From: Bacillota bacterium
GTDB taxonomy: Bacteria; Bacillota_A; Clostridia; Christensenellales; Aristaeellaceae
Direction: 5' to 3'
NCBI GenBank assembly: GCA_023421735.1
Contig: JAEZSP010000018.1
Location: 1 to 59,270 of the forward strand
DNA length: 59,270 nt
Shown here in pieces: positions 51,202 through 59,270 of the stretch. Positions within the stretch are counted from its first letter, which is position 1. Every line of letters starts with the position of its first letter. The notes beneath the pieces are model-generated. The model did no database searches. It was not told the DNA's origin and saw only the letters and a program-made list of their open reading frames with translations. Position numbers and translations under genes: made by a program.

Positions 51202-52959
51202 TCAACTTTCCAGCTGCTTCAGTACCCGCTGATACAGCGCGGAATCGAGCATACAGGTGACAAGGGTTCCCGTATCTGTGTACTCCTCGCCCTCAACCTG
51301 CCCGTGTGCGTGGATCAGCGAGAGAACGCCTCCCTTGTCGTAGGGAATGTTGATCGCAACCCGGTGCCGCAGCGTCGCAATGCCGTTTGAAATCGCGGCC
51401 TTGAGCTGGTCGAGCCCGATCCCGTCCATGGCCGAAATGAGAATGGCGTCGGGCGGATCGATCCGCGCGTCCGGCGGCAGCTTGTCGGCCTTGTTGAGCG
51501 CCTCGATGATGGGCTTCCCGCCGGCGCCCAGCTGGTCGAGTACCTCCTGCACCGTCTGGCGCTGCTGGCGGTAAAAGGGCGAAGCGGCGTCCGATACCAC
51601 CACGATCAGGTCGGCATGGACGGCTTCCTCGAGGGTCGATTGAAATGCCTCGACGAGCTGATGCGGCAGTTTGCGAATAAATCCGACCGTATCAACCAGC
51701 ATGCAGCGCCGATTCTCCGGCAGCTCGATTTGACGCATCACCGGGTCAAGCGTCGCAAACAGCTTGTCTTCGACCAGCACGTCCGCACCCGATAGCGCGT
51801 TGAGCAGCGTCGATTTTCCCGCGTTCGTGTATCCCACGAGCGCCACCACCATCTGCTCCTGCTTCTCGCGCCGCGCGCGCCTGAGGTCTCGCTGCTTCTG
51901 CACGATGTCAATCTCGGCCTGCAAGTCGTCGATCCGCCGCCGCACCCTGCGTCGGTCGGTCTCGAGTTGGGATTCGCCCGGGCCGCGCGTGCCGATGCCG
52001 CCGCCCAATCGCGAAAGTTCGGTGCCCAGTCCGGAAAGCCTGGGCAGCCTGTACTTCATCTGCGCAAGTTCAACCTGAAGCTTGCCCTCCGCCGACTGCG
52101 CGCGCCGCGCGAATATGTCGAGAATCAGCGCCGTCCGGTCGATCACCCGCACGCCCAGCGCCGCCTCCAGGTTCTTCTGCTGTGCGCCGGTCAATTCGTC
52201 GTCCACGATCGCCAGGTCGATTCCCATCGCCTGGCAGGTCAGCGATAATTCCTCCGCCTTGCCCGATCCAATGAAGGTGGCGGCGTCCGGCTTCAATCGC
52301 TTTTGAAGCACCCGCGCCAGAACCAGCGCACCCGCCGTGTCCGCCAGGCTTGCCAATTCATCGAGGGATGTTTCCGAATCGGTCGAAATAAGAATCGCGC
52401 GCTCGGCGCTCTCGGTCAGTCCGCCCTCCTCGATGGCCTTTTGCACGCGCTCCTCGGAAAGCTCGATTTCACGCATCCAAAGCTGCTGCGGAATGCGCCC
52501 GGGCTTGACCGGCCCCAAAATCTCAATGGAAAGCTTCCCATATGCCATCTCGCCCAGAAACGCGGCCGCAATGCCCGTCGCGCGCTGTTCGTCTACGCCC
52601 ACCGAGCACATGGCGTCGAAGCGCAGAAGCCGAAGCGCCTGTAAATCCACCTCGGAAAGCCGCGCGTCCCCACCGGGATGCGTATGGATACAGCGAAAGC
52701 CCGAAAGCCTGTCGGTGTTGCGCCGCAGGTGCAATTCGGGCAAATCGATGGAGGAAATCGAGCCGATGGCGATCTCGAGTACCTCGCCTTCGCGGCTGAG
52801 GTACACGAGAATCTCCCGGTTGATCGCCTGCGTGTACCGGACGAGCATGGCCAACAACCTGTCCGGCAAAAATTCATCCCTCTGAAATTCGATGCTGTAA
52901 AGCCGTTCCAGTTCGTTCAGTGTGCTTTCTCGAATACCTTCGATGTTACCGTGTATCAT
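51202..52959 (-). CDS. hflX: GTPase HflX with N-terminal JAMM-motif extension
   Basis: A 585-residue HflX, longer than the ~430-residue enterobacterial form. The C-terminal part is classical: GTP-binding N-domain (FIGSGKAEEL onward), the GGIGTRGPGESQLETDRR block, then the G domain with G1 GYTNAGKST (about 377), DTVGFI and NKAD. HflX splits stalled or hibernating ribosomes after stress. The first ~170 residues form an extra domain with HTHPGGDARLSEVD (92-105), which fits the JAMM/MPN+ metal motif HxHP-x6-SxxD; Glu62 could complete it. The extension is typical of Clostridia. Last gene of the iscR-iscS-iscU operon, overlapping iscU by 4 nt. Confidence 0.93.
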   Translation of the reverse strand: MIHGNIEGIRESTLNELERLYSIEFQRDEFLPDRLLAMLVRYTQAINREILVYLSREGEVLEIAIGSISSIDLPELHLRRNTDRLSGFRCIHTHPGGDARLSEVDLQALRLLRFDAMCSVGVDEQRATGIAAAFLGEMAYGKLSIEILGPVKPGRIPQQLWMREIELSEERVQKAIEEGGLTESAERAILISTDSETSLDELASLADTAGALVLARVLQKRLKPDAATFIGSGKAEELSLTCQAMGIDLAIVDDELTGAQQKNLEAALGVRVIDRTALILDIFARRAQSAEGKLQVELAQMKYRLPRLSGLGTELSRLGGGIGTRGPGESQLETDRRRVRRRIDDLQAEIDIVQKQRDLRRARREKQEQMVVALVGYTNAGKSTLLNALSGADVLVEDKLFATLDPVMRQIELPENRRCMLVDTVGFIRKLPHQLVEAFQSTLEEAVHADLIVVVSDAASPFYRQQRQTVQEVLDQLGAGGKPIIEALNKADKLPPDARIDPPDAILISAMDGIGLDQLKAAISNGIATLRHRVAINIPYDKGGVLSLIHAHGQVEGEEYTDTGTLVTCMLDSALYQRVLKQLES

Positions 52960-53351
52960 ACGGCGGCTTTTTCACTGTCCTTTCCGGCATGTTTCTCCTT
53001 GTAATCCTTGATGGCTGCGTGCAGCGCCTCTTCTGCGAGTACCGAACAGTGCAATTTCACCGCCGGGAGCCCGCCGAGCGACTCGGCCACCATCTTGTTG
53101 GTTACTTGGAGCGCCTCGTCGATGGTGAGCCCCTTCACCATCTCCGTCGCCTTCGAGCTCGTCGCGATCGCAGCGCCGCAGCCGAAGGTCTTAAACTTCA
53201 CATCCACAATCTTGTCGTCTTCCACTTTGATGAACATCCGCATGATGTCTCCGCACTTTGCGTTGCCGACGGTACCCACGCCGCTCGCGTCCTCGATTTC
53301 GCCGACATTCCTCGGATTCATGAAGTGATCCATGACCTGTTCCGTATACAT
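52956..53351 (-). CDS. iscU: Fe-S cluster scaffold protein IscU/NifU
   Basis: A 131-residue scaffold for building [2Fe-2S] clusters. The three ligand cysteines are Cys33 (NAKCGD, with Asp35), Cys58 (FGCGAA) and Cys102 (KLHCSVLAEEAL). It lies between iscS (15-nt gap) and hflX (4-nt overlap). It receives sulfur from IscS. Confidence 0.95.
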   Translation of the reverse strand: MYTEQVMDHFMNPRNVGEIEDASGVGTVGNAKCGDIMRMFIKVEDDKIVDVKFKTFGCGAAIATSSKATEMVKGLTIDEALQVTNKMVAESLGGLPAVKLHCSVLAEEALHAAIKDYKEKHAGKDSEKAAV

Positions 53352-53366
53352 TTTATTTTACTCCCT

Positions 53367-54539
53367 TCATTTGGCAAATGCGTCCGCGAACATGGGCGAC
53401 ATGTCGCGCAGCTTCTGTACAATTTCCCGCAAGGCGTCGACCACGTAGTCGCACTCCTCAATCGTGTTTTCCTCGCTGAGCGAAAGCCGGAGCGAACCAT
53501 GCGCAATTTCGTGCGGCAGTCCAATGGCCAACAAAACGTGCGAAGGATCGAGCGAGCCGGAGGTGCACGCCGAACCCGACGAACCCGCAATCCCCTTCAG
53601 GTCCAGCGAAAGAAGCAGCGCCTCCCCCTCGATATACTGGAAGGAGATGTTCACGTTGCCCGGCAGCCGCCTCTCTCGCGCACCGTTCAGACGCGTGTGC
53701 GGAATCTCCGACAGGATCCGGTCGATCAAATGATCGCGTAGTTTGGATAGATATGCGTTGTGCCCTTCCATATTCGCGTTCGCAAGCTCAATCGCCTTGC
53801 CGAGTCCCACAATGCCCGCAAGGTTCTCGGTACCGGGTCGCTGGTTGCGCTCCTGCGCGCCGCCGTTCATGAGCCGATCGATCTTGATCCCCGCGCGGAC
53901 ATAGAGCGCACCCACGCCCTTGGGCGCATGGAATTTGTGCCCGGAAAGCGAAAGCAGGTCGATGCCCATCTCGTGCACGTCAAATTTCAGAGAACCGATG
54001 GCCTGAACCGCGTCGGTGTGGAACAGCGCGCCGTGCGCATGCGTGATCTTCGCCAACGCCTCGATGGGCTCAATGGTTCCGATCTCGTTGTTCGCGGTCA
54101 TGATCGTCACGAGCGTGGTGTCGGGCCGCATCGCCTTTTCGAGATCTTCGGGCCTCACGAAGCCATCCCCGTCGACCGGGAGATACGTGACCTCGAAACC
54201 CTCCTTCTCAAGCTGCATGCACGTATGCAAGACCGCGTGATGCTCGATGGCACTTGTGATGATATGCCTTCCCTTCGCACGCCGCGCATAGGCCACACCC
54301 CGGATCGCCCAGTTGTCGGATTCCGTGCCGCAACCGGTAAAATACACCTCGTTTGCCTTTGCGCCGAGCGCCTCCGCCACCTGCCTGCGCGCCTGTTCAA
54401 CCACCTTGCGCGCATCGCGGCCAAACGAATGGATCGAGGACGGGTTTCCGTACACTTCACCGAAATAAGGCATGATCGCCTCGAGGATCGGCCCTGTCAC
54501 CCGCGTCGTCGCCGCGTTGTCCATATAGATCCTGTTCAT
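53367..54539 (-). CDS. iscS: Cysteine desulfurase IscS/NifS
   Basis: A 390-residue PLP enzyme that takes sulfur from cysteine for Fe-S clusters. PLP Lys202 lies in SGHKFHAPKG, the PLP-contact block around HTDAVQA precedes it, and the active-site Cys325 is in GSACTSGS. Start ATG 54539 overlaps the iscR stop (4 nt); the frame runs upstream inside iscR. Part of iscR-iscS-iscU-hflX. Confidence 0.95.
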   Translation of the reverse strand: MNRIYMDNAATTRVTGPILEAIMPYFGEVYGNPSSIHSFGRDARKVVEQARRQVAEALGAKANEVYFTGCGTESDNWAIRGVAYARRAKGRHIITSAIEHHAVLHTCMQLEKEGFEVTYLPVDGDGFVRPEDLEKAMRPDTTLVTIMTANNEIGTIEPIEALAKITHAHGALFHTDAVQAIGSLKFDVHEMGIDLLSLSGHKFHAPKGVGALYVRAGIKIDRLMNGGAQERNQRPGTENLAGIVGLGKAIELANANMEGHNAYLSKLRDHLIDRILSEIPHTRLNGARERRLPGNVNISFQYIEGEALLLSLDLKGIAGSSGSACTSGSLDPSHVLLAIGLPHEIAHGSLRLSLSEENTIEECDYVVDALREIVQKLRDMSPMFADAFAK

Positions 54540-54967
54540 ATCGATTCCCCCTGCGCCATGGGGCGCTCGTCTTCTGTCAGCATGTCCTGGAGCGTGATCG
54601 AATCCACAACATCCGTCCATCCATCGTTGATTTTTTTCCAAACCGCCCGGGATGGACACGCACACGCATGCGTACATGTCTCGTCCTCCAGACAGTCCAC
54701 CAGCCGAAGCCCTCCCTCAAGCGAACGGAGCAAATCACCCACCCGAATTTCGGCGGGAGGCCTGGCCAGCATGTAGCCGCCCTGCGCCCCACGTACGCTT
54801 GTCACCAGATCGTCCTTGCGCAGCATGGCAAAAATCTGCTCGAGGTACGCCTCCGGCACGTCGCGCCGCTCGGCAATGGTCTTGATGGAAACGGGCGCGC
54901 CGCCATATTCCAGGGCGAGCTCGTACATCGCGTGAATTCCATATCTCCCGCGCGTCGATAACTTCAT
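54536..54967 (-). CDS. iscR: Rrf2-family Fe-S-sensing regulator IscR
   Basis: A 143-residue Rrf2 regulator. An N-terminal winged helix (STRGRYGIHAMYELAL and VPEAYLEQIFAMLRK) is followed by a cluster-binding loop with Cys92, Cys98 and Cys104 in exact C-x5-C-x5-C spacing plus an extra Cys102. It should hold a [2Fe-2S] cluster and control this operon. The promoter immediately upstream has a perfect palindrome in its spacer, the obvious candidate operator. Confidence 0.93.
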   Translation of the reverse strand: MKLSTRGRYGIHAMYELALEYGGAPVSIKTIAERRDVPEAYLEQIFAMLRKDDLVTSVRGAQGGYMLARPPAEIRVGDLLRSLEGGLRLVDCLEDETCTHACACPSRAVWKKINDGWTDVVDSITLQDMLTEDERPMAQGESI

Positions 54968-55013
54968 GTGGCATCACCCCAATTCCGACCGATTCAGTCT
55001 CTTTTATGTGCTT

Positions 55014-55042
55014 ATTATAACGCGCCGCATGCGGCGCGTCAA
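55014..55042 (-). promoter_or_regulatory. isc operon promoter with a perfect 20-bp palindrome in the spacer
   Basis: Minus-strand TTGACG (55037-55042) and TATAAT (55014-55019) are exactly 17 nt apart. The bases 55020-55039, ACGCGCCGCATGCGGCGCGT, form a perfect palindrome that fills the whole spacer and touches both hexamers. A dimeric repressor bound here would exclude RNA polymerase. The 5' leader to iscR is about 40 nt. Confidence 0.85.
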
Positions 55043-55075
55043 CATATTCCTACCTTTTCGATAGAATTTAACGTG

Positions 55076-56212
55076 TTACTGATGAATCGCCGGAAATTCA
55101 TCGCCAATGAGCTTGACCAGTTCCTGATAGGATGCCTTCATGCGCGCATAGGCCGATTGGCTCATCCCCTCCGGCTTTTCGTCGAGATATGCGCCCGAGG
55201 GAATCGCGCGAATCATATCGGTCTGCTTCCAGCAATAGATGGGCACATAGCCCACGTCTCGCAGCCCAATGGTACCGTCTTCCTGCCTGAAAAGCGTAAA
55301 ATCGAGAACGATACCCGAATCGGTGTATTGAATCTTCATCGCATCGATAAAGTTGCCCAACGACCAAGCCACCAGTCCCGTCCGCTCCCCCGCGTCCGTT
55401 TTGACCGTCACATATTCGATGGGTTGCACCATGTGCGGATGACTCCCAATGATTATATCGACGCCCGCCGCGATCATCTTCTTCGCCGTGTCGCGCACAA
55501 TCTGATCGGGATGACGCATGTATTCCGTCCCCCAGTGCGGCATGGCGATGATATACTCCGCGCCAGCCTCCTTGGCGGCCTTGACGTCCGCAGAAAAATC
55601 AGCGGTGTAAAGATACCGAACCCCGTAAACCGTCGCGTCTGAATCACACCACTGCTCCATGCCATTTGTGTGCGCGGCATAGCACAAAACGCCGATTTTG
55701 ATGCCGTTTACTTCGACGATGGTCGGCGTGTCGTATTCCTCCCGCGTGCGGTATGCGCCGCCGTGGTCAAACCCATATGCCTCCACATTGCCGACGGTCA
55801 GCTTGAGCCCGTCGAAGTAGCGGTCGAGGATGTGATTGTTCGCCAATGTGAGAAAGTCGACGCCCGCGTCCTTGATCGCAGCAAGCAGCGCCTCCGGCGC
55901 ATTGAAGCGCGGGTAGCCGGAGTACGGCTTCCCGTTGTACATCCCGACCGTCGTTTCGAGGTTCGCCATGGTGTAGTCGGCCGCAGACAACGACGCGGAG
56001 GCAAGCGAATACTGCGGATGGAAGTCATATGTCCCGTCCGACTGCCGCGCGATCACAAGCTGCGTCTCGTGCATCATCAGATCGCCCGCCGCGCGAATGT
56101 GCGCGATGGGCAGCGCCTCGTCAATCACCTCCGGCATTTCCTCGGCAAACGCCGCGCCGGAAACAAGGATCATCAGCGCCAGGAAAAGCGCTTTAATTCT
56201 CAATAAAATCAT
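55076..56212 (-). CDS. CapA-family exported metallophosphatase-like protein
   Basis: A 378-residue exported protein of the CapA / poly-gamma-glutamate synthesis family. Signal peptide MILLRIKALFLALMILVSG, then the calcineurin-like layout: AAGDLMMHETQL, MANLETTVG, LTLANNHILDR, AMPHWGTEY and IIGSHPHMVQPIE, with the metal-ligand Asp, Asn and His residues in place. Members may hydrolyse or modify cell-surface polymers. Start ATG 56212 after GGAGAT, overlapping the end of the editing-protein gene by 20 nt. Last gene of a replication-loader operon. Confidence 0.9.
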   Translation of the reverse strand: MILLRIKALFLALMILVSGAAFAEEMPEVIDEALPIAHIRAAGDLMMHETQLVIARQSDGTYDFHPQYSLASASLSAADYTMANLETTVGMYNGKPYSGYPRFNAPEALLAAIKDAGVDFLTLANNHILDRYFDGLKLTVGNVEAYGFDHGGAYRTREEYDTPTIVEVNGIKIGVLCYAAHTNGMEQWCDSDATVYGVRYLYTADFSADVKAAKEAGAEYIIAMPHWGTEYMRHPDQIVRDTAKKMIAAGVDIIIGSHPHMVQPIEYVTVKTDAGERTGLVAWSLGNFIDAMKIQYTDSGIVLDFTLFRQEDGTIGLRDVGYVPIYCWKQTDMIRAIPSGAYLDEKPEGMSQSAYARMKASYQELVKLIGDEFPAIHQ

Positions 56213-56705
56213 GGATCTCCACATATGTCGGCAGATAGCCCAGCGTCGGCAGGAATCTCCCGAAAAAGTCATCGTTCGTAACAGCAAGCGAGGCCGCATT
56301 GTCGCAGGGATGGAAGGCAAGCACCGGCGCCTCCCTGAGCGCGGAATCGATCACCACGCGCACCGCGCGGTTGTCGTCGAATAAGAGCCCCATGGGCGTG
56401 ATCGCCCCCCCGTAGGTGTGCAGCAATTCGGAAAGCGCCTCCTCCGGCGCAAAGCTCAACCGCGAAACGCCAAGCTGCTTGGAGATGTCCGCCGTTTTAA
56501 AGCGCGCATCCGGCCTGACGATCAAGAGGTAATATGCGCTCCTGTTGCGCGGCGTAAGGAATATGTTTTTCGGCATCAGAGCGCCAAGCGCCGCTTCCGC
56601 CGCACGGCAGTCCTCCATGGTGTTTGCACACGGGTGCTCGACATAGGGCGGTTCGATGCCCATCTCGTTGAGTTTTTGGAAGACGACGGGGGCAACCTCG
56701 TTCAT
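56193..56705 (-). CDS. YbaK/ProX-type aminoacyl-tRNA editing protein
   Basis: A 170-residue free-standing editing domain of the YbaK/ProX family, which removes wrongly attached alanine or cysteine from tRNA-Pro. Family blocks seen are YVEHPCANTMEDC, KNIFLTPRNRSAYYLLIV, SFAPEEALSELLHTYGGAIT and FHPCDNAASLAVTNDDF. Start ATG 56705 overlaps the loader gene stop (ATGA). The HPCDN ending favours the ProX (Ala-tRNA-Pro) subgroup. Confidence 0.88.
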   Translation of the reverse strand: MNEVAPVVFQKLNEMGIEPPYVEHPCANTMEDCRAAEAALGALMPKNIFLTPRNRSAYYLLIVRPDARFKTADISKQLGVSRLSFAPEEALSELLHTYGGAITPMGLLFDDNRAVRVVIDSALREAPVLAFHPCDNAASLAVTNDDFFGRFLPTLGYLPTYVEIHDFIEN

Positions 56706-57685
56706 TGAAGTCTCAAATCCTTTCCGCGCATGGCGATGAGCGCACAGCGCGTGGTATCCAATATCCGCGACGAAACGCGCTCGCCGTACCGCTCCCGGAT
56801 CTGACTGGGCGAAAGGTTCGTCGCAATCACGGTATGCAGCCGCTGCGCGCATCGCTCGTTGAGAAGCGTAAACAGATATTCCACCGTCACGTTGCGCAGC
56901 ATCGGCTCCGTGCCCAAATCGTCGATCAGGAGGATCGGTGCGGCAATCATCGCCTCAAAGCTCTCCGCATCCGCTTCCGCGCCCATGTGCTTTTTACGCA
57001 TCGCCTCCAGCATGCGGTAGGCCGTCACGCGAATGCCCGAATGCCCGCGCTCCACAACCCGCGCAAACACCGCATTCAGCAAAAACGTCTTCCCCACCCC
57101 GCCGGGACCTGTGAATACAATGTTCTCCCGCTCGTTGTGTGGAAAGGCGTCTGCATAGGCTTCGCAGTACACGCGCGCACCCAAAATCCGCTCCGCAGCG
57201 CCCGGCTCGGGGTTGGCTCGTTTGATCAGTTCGGCATCGAACGCGCCAAAGTTCTGTTCCTCAAGGCCCGCCATCGTGCCGTCCTCGAACATCCGCAGGC
57301 GCAGCGCGCGCTCGAAGCAGGAACAGAATTGGGCGGGAATCTCGTCCGTGTAGCCCGTGTCGCGGCAAATCGGACAGCGGTACCGCTCATCGAGATAATC
57401 GTCCGGCAGATTCAGCGCACGCAGCCGCGCGCGCTGTGTGCGGTTGTTTTCAAGCCCTTCCGCCCGCATCTTCGCCGCAATGGCGTTGCGCTTCTCGACG
57501 TCCGTCGTATCGACGAACGCGCGCATGGCCTCTGTGACGAGCGCAGCCGCGCGCGCGCGCGTCACGCCGATTTCCGGGTCGCGCGCAATCGCCGCGCGCA
57601 ACCGCTCATCCGCCTCTGCGCGATCCTGTCCCCGGCGCGCGCCGTATTCGGCCATCAATGCCCGAATGTGTTCCTCGCGCGTCAT
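56702..57685 (-). CDS. DnaC-type helicase loader (AAA+ ATPase)
   Basis: A 327-residue loader of the replicative helicase. A helical N-terminus (to ~100) is followed by a zinc-binding pair CPICRDTGY and CSCF (as in DnaC/DnaI-like proteins of Firmicutes), then the AAA+ core with Walker A GPGGVGKT, Walker B ILLIDDLGTE and the Arg finger region RYGERVSSRI. It overlaps the DnaD-like gene by 4 nt, the standard pairing of helicase-loading proteins. Confidence 0.92.
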   Translation of the reverse strand: MTREEHIRALMAEYGARRGQDRAEADERLRAAIARDPEIGVTRARAAALVTEAMRAFVDTTDVEKRNAIAAKMRAEGLENNRTQRARLRALNLPDDYLDERYRCPICRDTGYTDEIPAQFCSCFERALRLRMFEDGTMAGLEEQNFGAFDAELIKRANPEPGAAERILGARVYCEAYADAFPHNERENIVFTGPGGVGKTFLLNAVFARVVERGHSGIRVTAYRMLEAMRKKHMGAEADAESFEAMIAAPILLIDDLGTEPMLRNVTVEYLFTLLNERCAQRLHTVIATNLSPSQIRERYGERVSSRILDTTRCALIAMRGKDLRLQ

Positions 57686-59109
57686 GATGCGTCACCTCCG
57701 TCCATCAATTTGCGCGCCGCATCCATGTAAAAACTGTCGTCAAAGTCTTCGTCCCTGTACGCACGTTGCTCGTAATCGAGCGCGGGATTCTTCTTTTGGT
57801 CGGGCGGCGTCTTCTCGTCCAGGGACGCGGCGGCGGCCTTTGTCTTCACGCCCGCCGCGTTCCAGCGCTCAATTTGCCTTGCCATATAGGAAATCGGATA
57901 GCTCTTCCCCTTCGCGGACGCGGCGGCAAGCGCGATCATCTCGCCCGGCAGTGTTGCCTTCCACGTCGAAAACGCGGCGATGTCATCCGCCGTGGGTCGC
58001 TTCTCGATGCCCGCCTCGCGCAAAAGCGCCGTAAATTCGTTGAGCAATGCGCGGTTCTCCGTCACGTATGCCTCGGCAGCCGCGCGCGTAAACAGACTCC
58101 GCTCGCGCCACTGCCCGATCAAAAAATCAAGCCCCTCAAAGGAAGAATTGTTTTTGCGCGCCTGTTGCATGGCGGCAAGCTCGATGGTCGCAGGCTCAAA
58201 GCCCTCCCCCATCCGCGCTTCGTACCATTTCATCTGCTCCGGCGTGGGCATGCTGCGCGCGCCGAGGTGCGAAAATACCGCCTTCATGCCGGAAAACGCA
58301 CCGGTCTCCCCGCGCCTGTTATTGAGAATTGCGTCTATGTACCCGAACGACGGGTTCTGCGCCTTCGCCGTCTCCCCCGTGGCGTTCAATATGTCGTCCA
58401 CCGTGTAATTCCAATCGCGCAGCCATTTCGCCGCCAGCGCGATCTCCGGTTCGGACGGCCTGCGCCGAAGGCCAAAGCGCCGAACAACTTCCTGCGCCGC
58501 TCCTTCCGCCCGTTCGTCCCTTTGATATTCGCGCGCCACATCGGCGGCACTCGTAGCGCCCTCGTCCGCGAACTTCGCGGCCCGCTTGTCGGCGGCCTTA
58601 AAGATGCGCGCCGGGTCGAGCTTCTTCGCCCGCGAACGCCCGATCTCACCCTTTAACAGCGCAAGCACCGCCTCCTGCGAAAAGCCGAGCACATTTAGCC
58701 AGTCGTTCGCAAGCGCATAGCTCGCCGGATTCACCGGTTCCCCGCCGAATAGCCGCTGGATGTCCGCATTAAAGTCGCGGTATTTATAGTAGTCCCGATC
58801 CATGTCGCTCTCGCAGCCACCGCGCGCGGGCAGAAACCGGTACGTCGGCGGATTGTCCGTCATGCGCTCCACAAGTCCCATTCGCTCCCAATAGGAAAAC
58901 GCGTGCGCAATGTCCTCCTTCGAAAGCCGAAGTGCGCGCGAAAGCTCCTCCATCCCGCCCATTTCGGGATGCAGGGTCAGCATGCGCGCGTATAAATAGA
59001 CCTTCAGGTACGCCTCGGGCGCGAGCGGAAGGTACTCGATCAGGAACATGTTTTCAAACGCCGTCGAGTCGTACATCGCCGCGTCGTCGGCAAAGCTCAA
59101 AAAGGGCAT
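57682..59109 (-). CDS. DnaD-domain replication initiation protein (DnaB/DnaD-like)
   Basis: A 475-residue protein with an N-terminal winged-helix region (SFADDAAMYDSTAFENMFLIEYLPLAPEAYLKVYLYA, about 5-85). Two tandem DnaD/DnaB2-type helical domains follow (about 205-290, RRPSEPEIALAAKWLRDWNY; about 295-365, RSMPTPEQMKWYEARMGEGF), and possibly a third repeat near 375-430. The tail DYEQRAYRDEDFDDSFYMDA may contact the loader. It works with the DnaC-type protein to load helicase at the origin or at restart sites. First gene of the operon, ribosome site GGGGGA. Confidence 0.88.
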   Translation of the reverse strand: MPFLSFADDAAMYDSTAFENMFLIEYLPLAPEAYLKVYLYARMLTLHPEMGGMEELSRALRLSKEDIAHAFSYWERMGLVERMTDNPPTYRFLPARGGCESDMDRDYYKYRDFNADIQRLFGGEPVNPASYALANDWLNVLGFSQEAVLALLKGEIGRSRAKKLDPARIFKAADKRAAKFADEGATSAADVAREYQRDERAEGAAQEVVRRFGLRRRPSEPEIALAAKWLRDWNYTVDDILNATGETAKAQNPSFGYIDAILNNRRGETGAFSGMKAVFSHLGARSMPTPEQMKWYEARMGEGFEPATIELAAMQQARKNNSSFEGLDFLIGQWRERSLFTRAAAEAYVTENRALLNEFTALLREAGIEKRPTADDIAAFSTWKATLPGEMIALAAASAKGKSYPISYMARQIERWNAAGVKTKAAAASLDEKTPPDQKKNPALDYEQRAYRDEDFDDSFYMDAARKLMDGGDAS

Positions 59110-59125
59110 GTAAAATCCCCCGCAT

Positions 59126-59170
59126 TATAGTAAACTAAATTCTATCACACATACTGTCAAAAAACAAGGA
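59126..59170 (-). promoter_or_regulatory. Probable promoter of the dnaD-like operon
   Basis: The minus strand has TTGACA, a TAGAAT and a TATAAT close together before the start. TTGTTT-17-TAGAAT fits best by spacing; TTGACA is 25 nt from TATAAT. The promoter is real but its exact hexamers are uncertain. Confidence 0.45.
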
Positions 59171-59221
59171 TGCCGCTCGTTAGTCACCCTTGGCATCAAA
59201 TAATAAGTCCGATGGATATGC

Positions 59222-59270
59222 CCCCAAGCCCCAAGCCCCAAGCCCCAAGCCCCAAGCCCCAAGCCCCAAG
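59222..59270. repeat. CCCCAAG heptamer tandem repeat (7 copies) at the window edge
   Basis: Seven uninterrupted 7-bp units run to the last base of the window. The array probably continues and may be why the sequence ends here. Confidence 0.95.

Noticed and set aside
1..59270. CRISPR array or toxin-antitoxin module
   Set aside because: No regularly spaced repeats with unique spacers; the nucleotidyltransferase at 26775 has no HEPN or other partner.

Overview
The window reads as a fairly GC-rich member of the Clostridia (Firmicutes), plausibly a Christensenellales-like lineage. Supporting gene types are a DnaD-domain protein paired with a DnaC-type helicase loader, an iscR-iscS-iscU cluster followed by an hflX with the clostridial-type N-terminal extension, rsgA, a PucR regulator, a CtpA protease, SH3/NlpC-P60 and CapA-like exported proteins, and no recognisable outer-membrane genes. 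The placement rests on remembered family patterns, not on a search. Both ends carry C4-rich 7-bp tandem repeats. The first ~175 bases encode a planctomycete-like pseudopilin start that does not fit the rest, so the left edge may be an assembly junction.

Layout. 0.2-3.9 kb (minus): a tightly overlapping lipid operon, phosphatidylserine decarboxylase - PAP2 phosphatase - patatin phospholipase - sensor kinase. 4.2-7.7 kb (plus): SDR dehydrogenase, split transketolase and GarR-type reductase, probably a sugar-acid pathway. 7.8-8.8 kb (minus): secreted NUP-family protein. 9.2-16.8 kb (plus): glycoside utilisation operon with two large glycosidases, an AraC regulator and two tandem metallo-beta-lactamase-fold hydrolases. 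16.9-17.4 kb: a palindromic repeat and a tRNA-Pro 3' fragment (attachment-site relic). 17.6-24.5 kb (plus): ABC ATPase, a giant FtsX-like permease with five 70-residue coiled-coil repeats, and a two-component system. 24.6-31.1 kb: a patch of decayed genes (EamA, B3/4, HAD) around an esterase, a nucleotidyltransferase and an SsuABC/TauABC-type transporter.

31.3-34.4 kb (plus): PPK2, then rsgA and a ROK kinase behind a structured leader. 34.7-40.9 kb (minus): URO-D-like protein with a beta-propeller, an exported unknown, CtpA and a PucR regulator. 41-43 kb: a MATE pump flanked by palindromic elements. 43.3-50.9 kb: FakA-C-like small protein, NlpC/P60 endopeptidase, ABC exporter, second MATE pump and an ABC-2 transporter triad. 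The triad is preceded by a leader with mutually exclusive terminator and antiterminator helices. 51.2-55.0 kb (minus): iscR-iscS-iscU-hflX, whose promoter spacer is a perfect palindrome. 55.1-59.1 kb (minus): dnaD-like - dnaC-like - prolyl-tRNA editing - capA-like operon.

The strongest candidates for something undescribed are the switch-like leader of the ABC-2 operon, the modular palindromic elements with exchangeable arms and a conserved apical hairpin, the 70-residue repeats in the FtsX-like permease, the iscR promoter palindrome, and the SDR-transketolase-GarR gene set.
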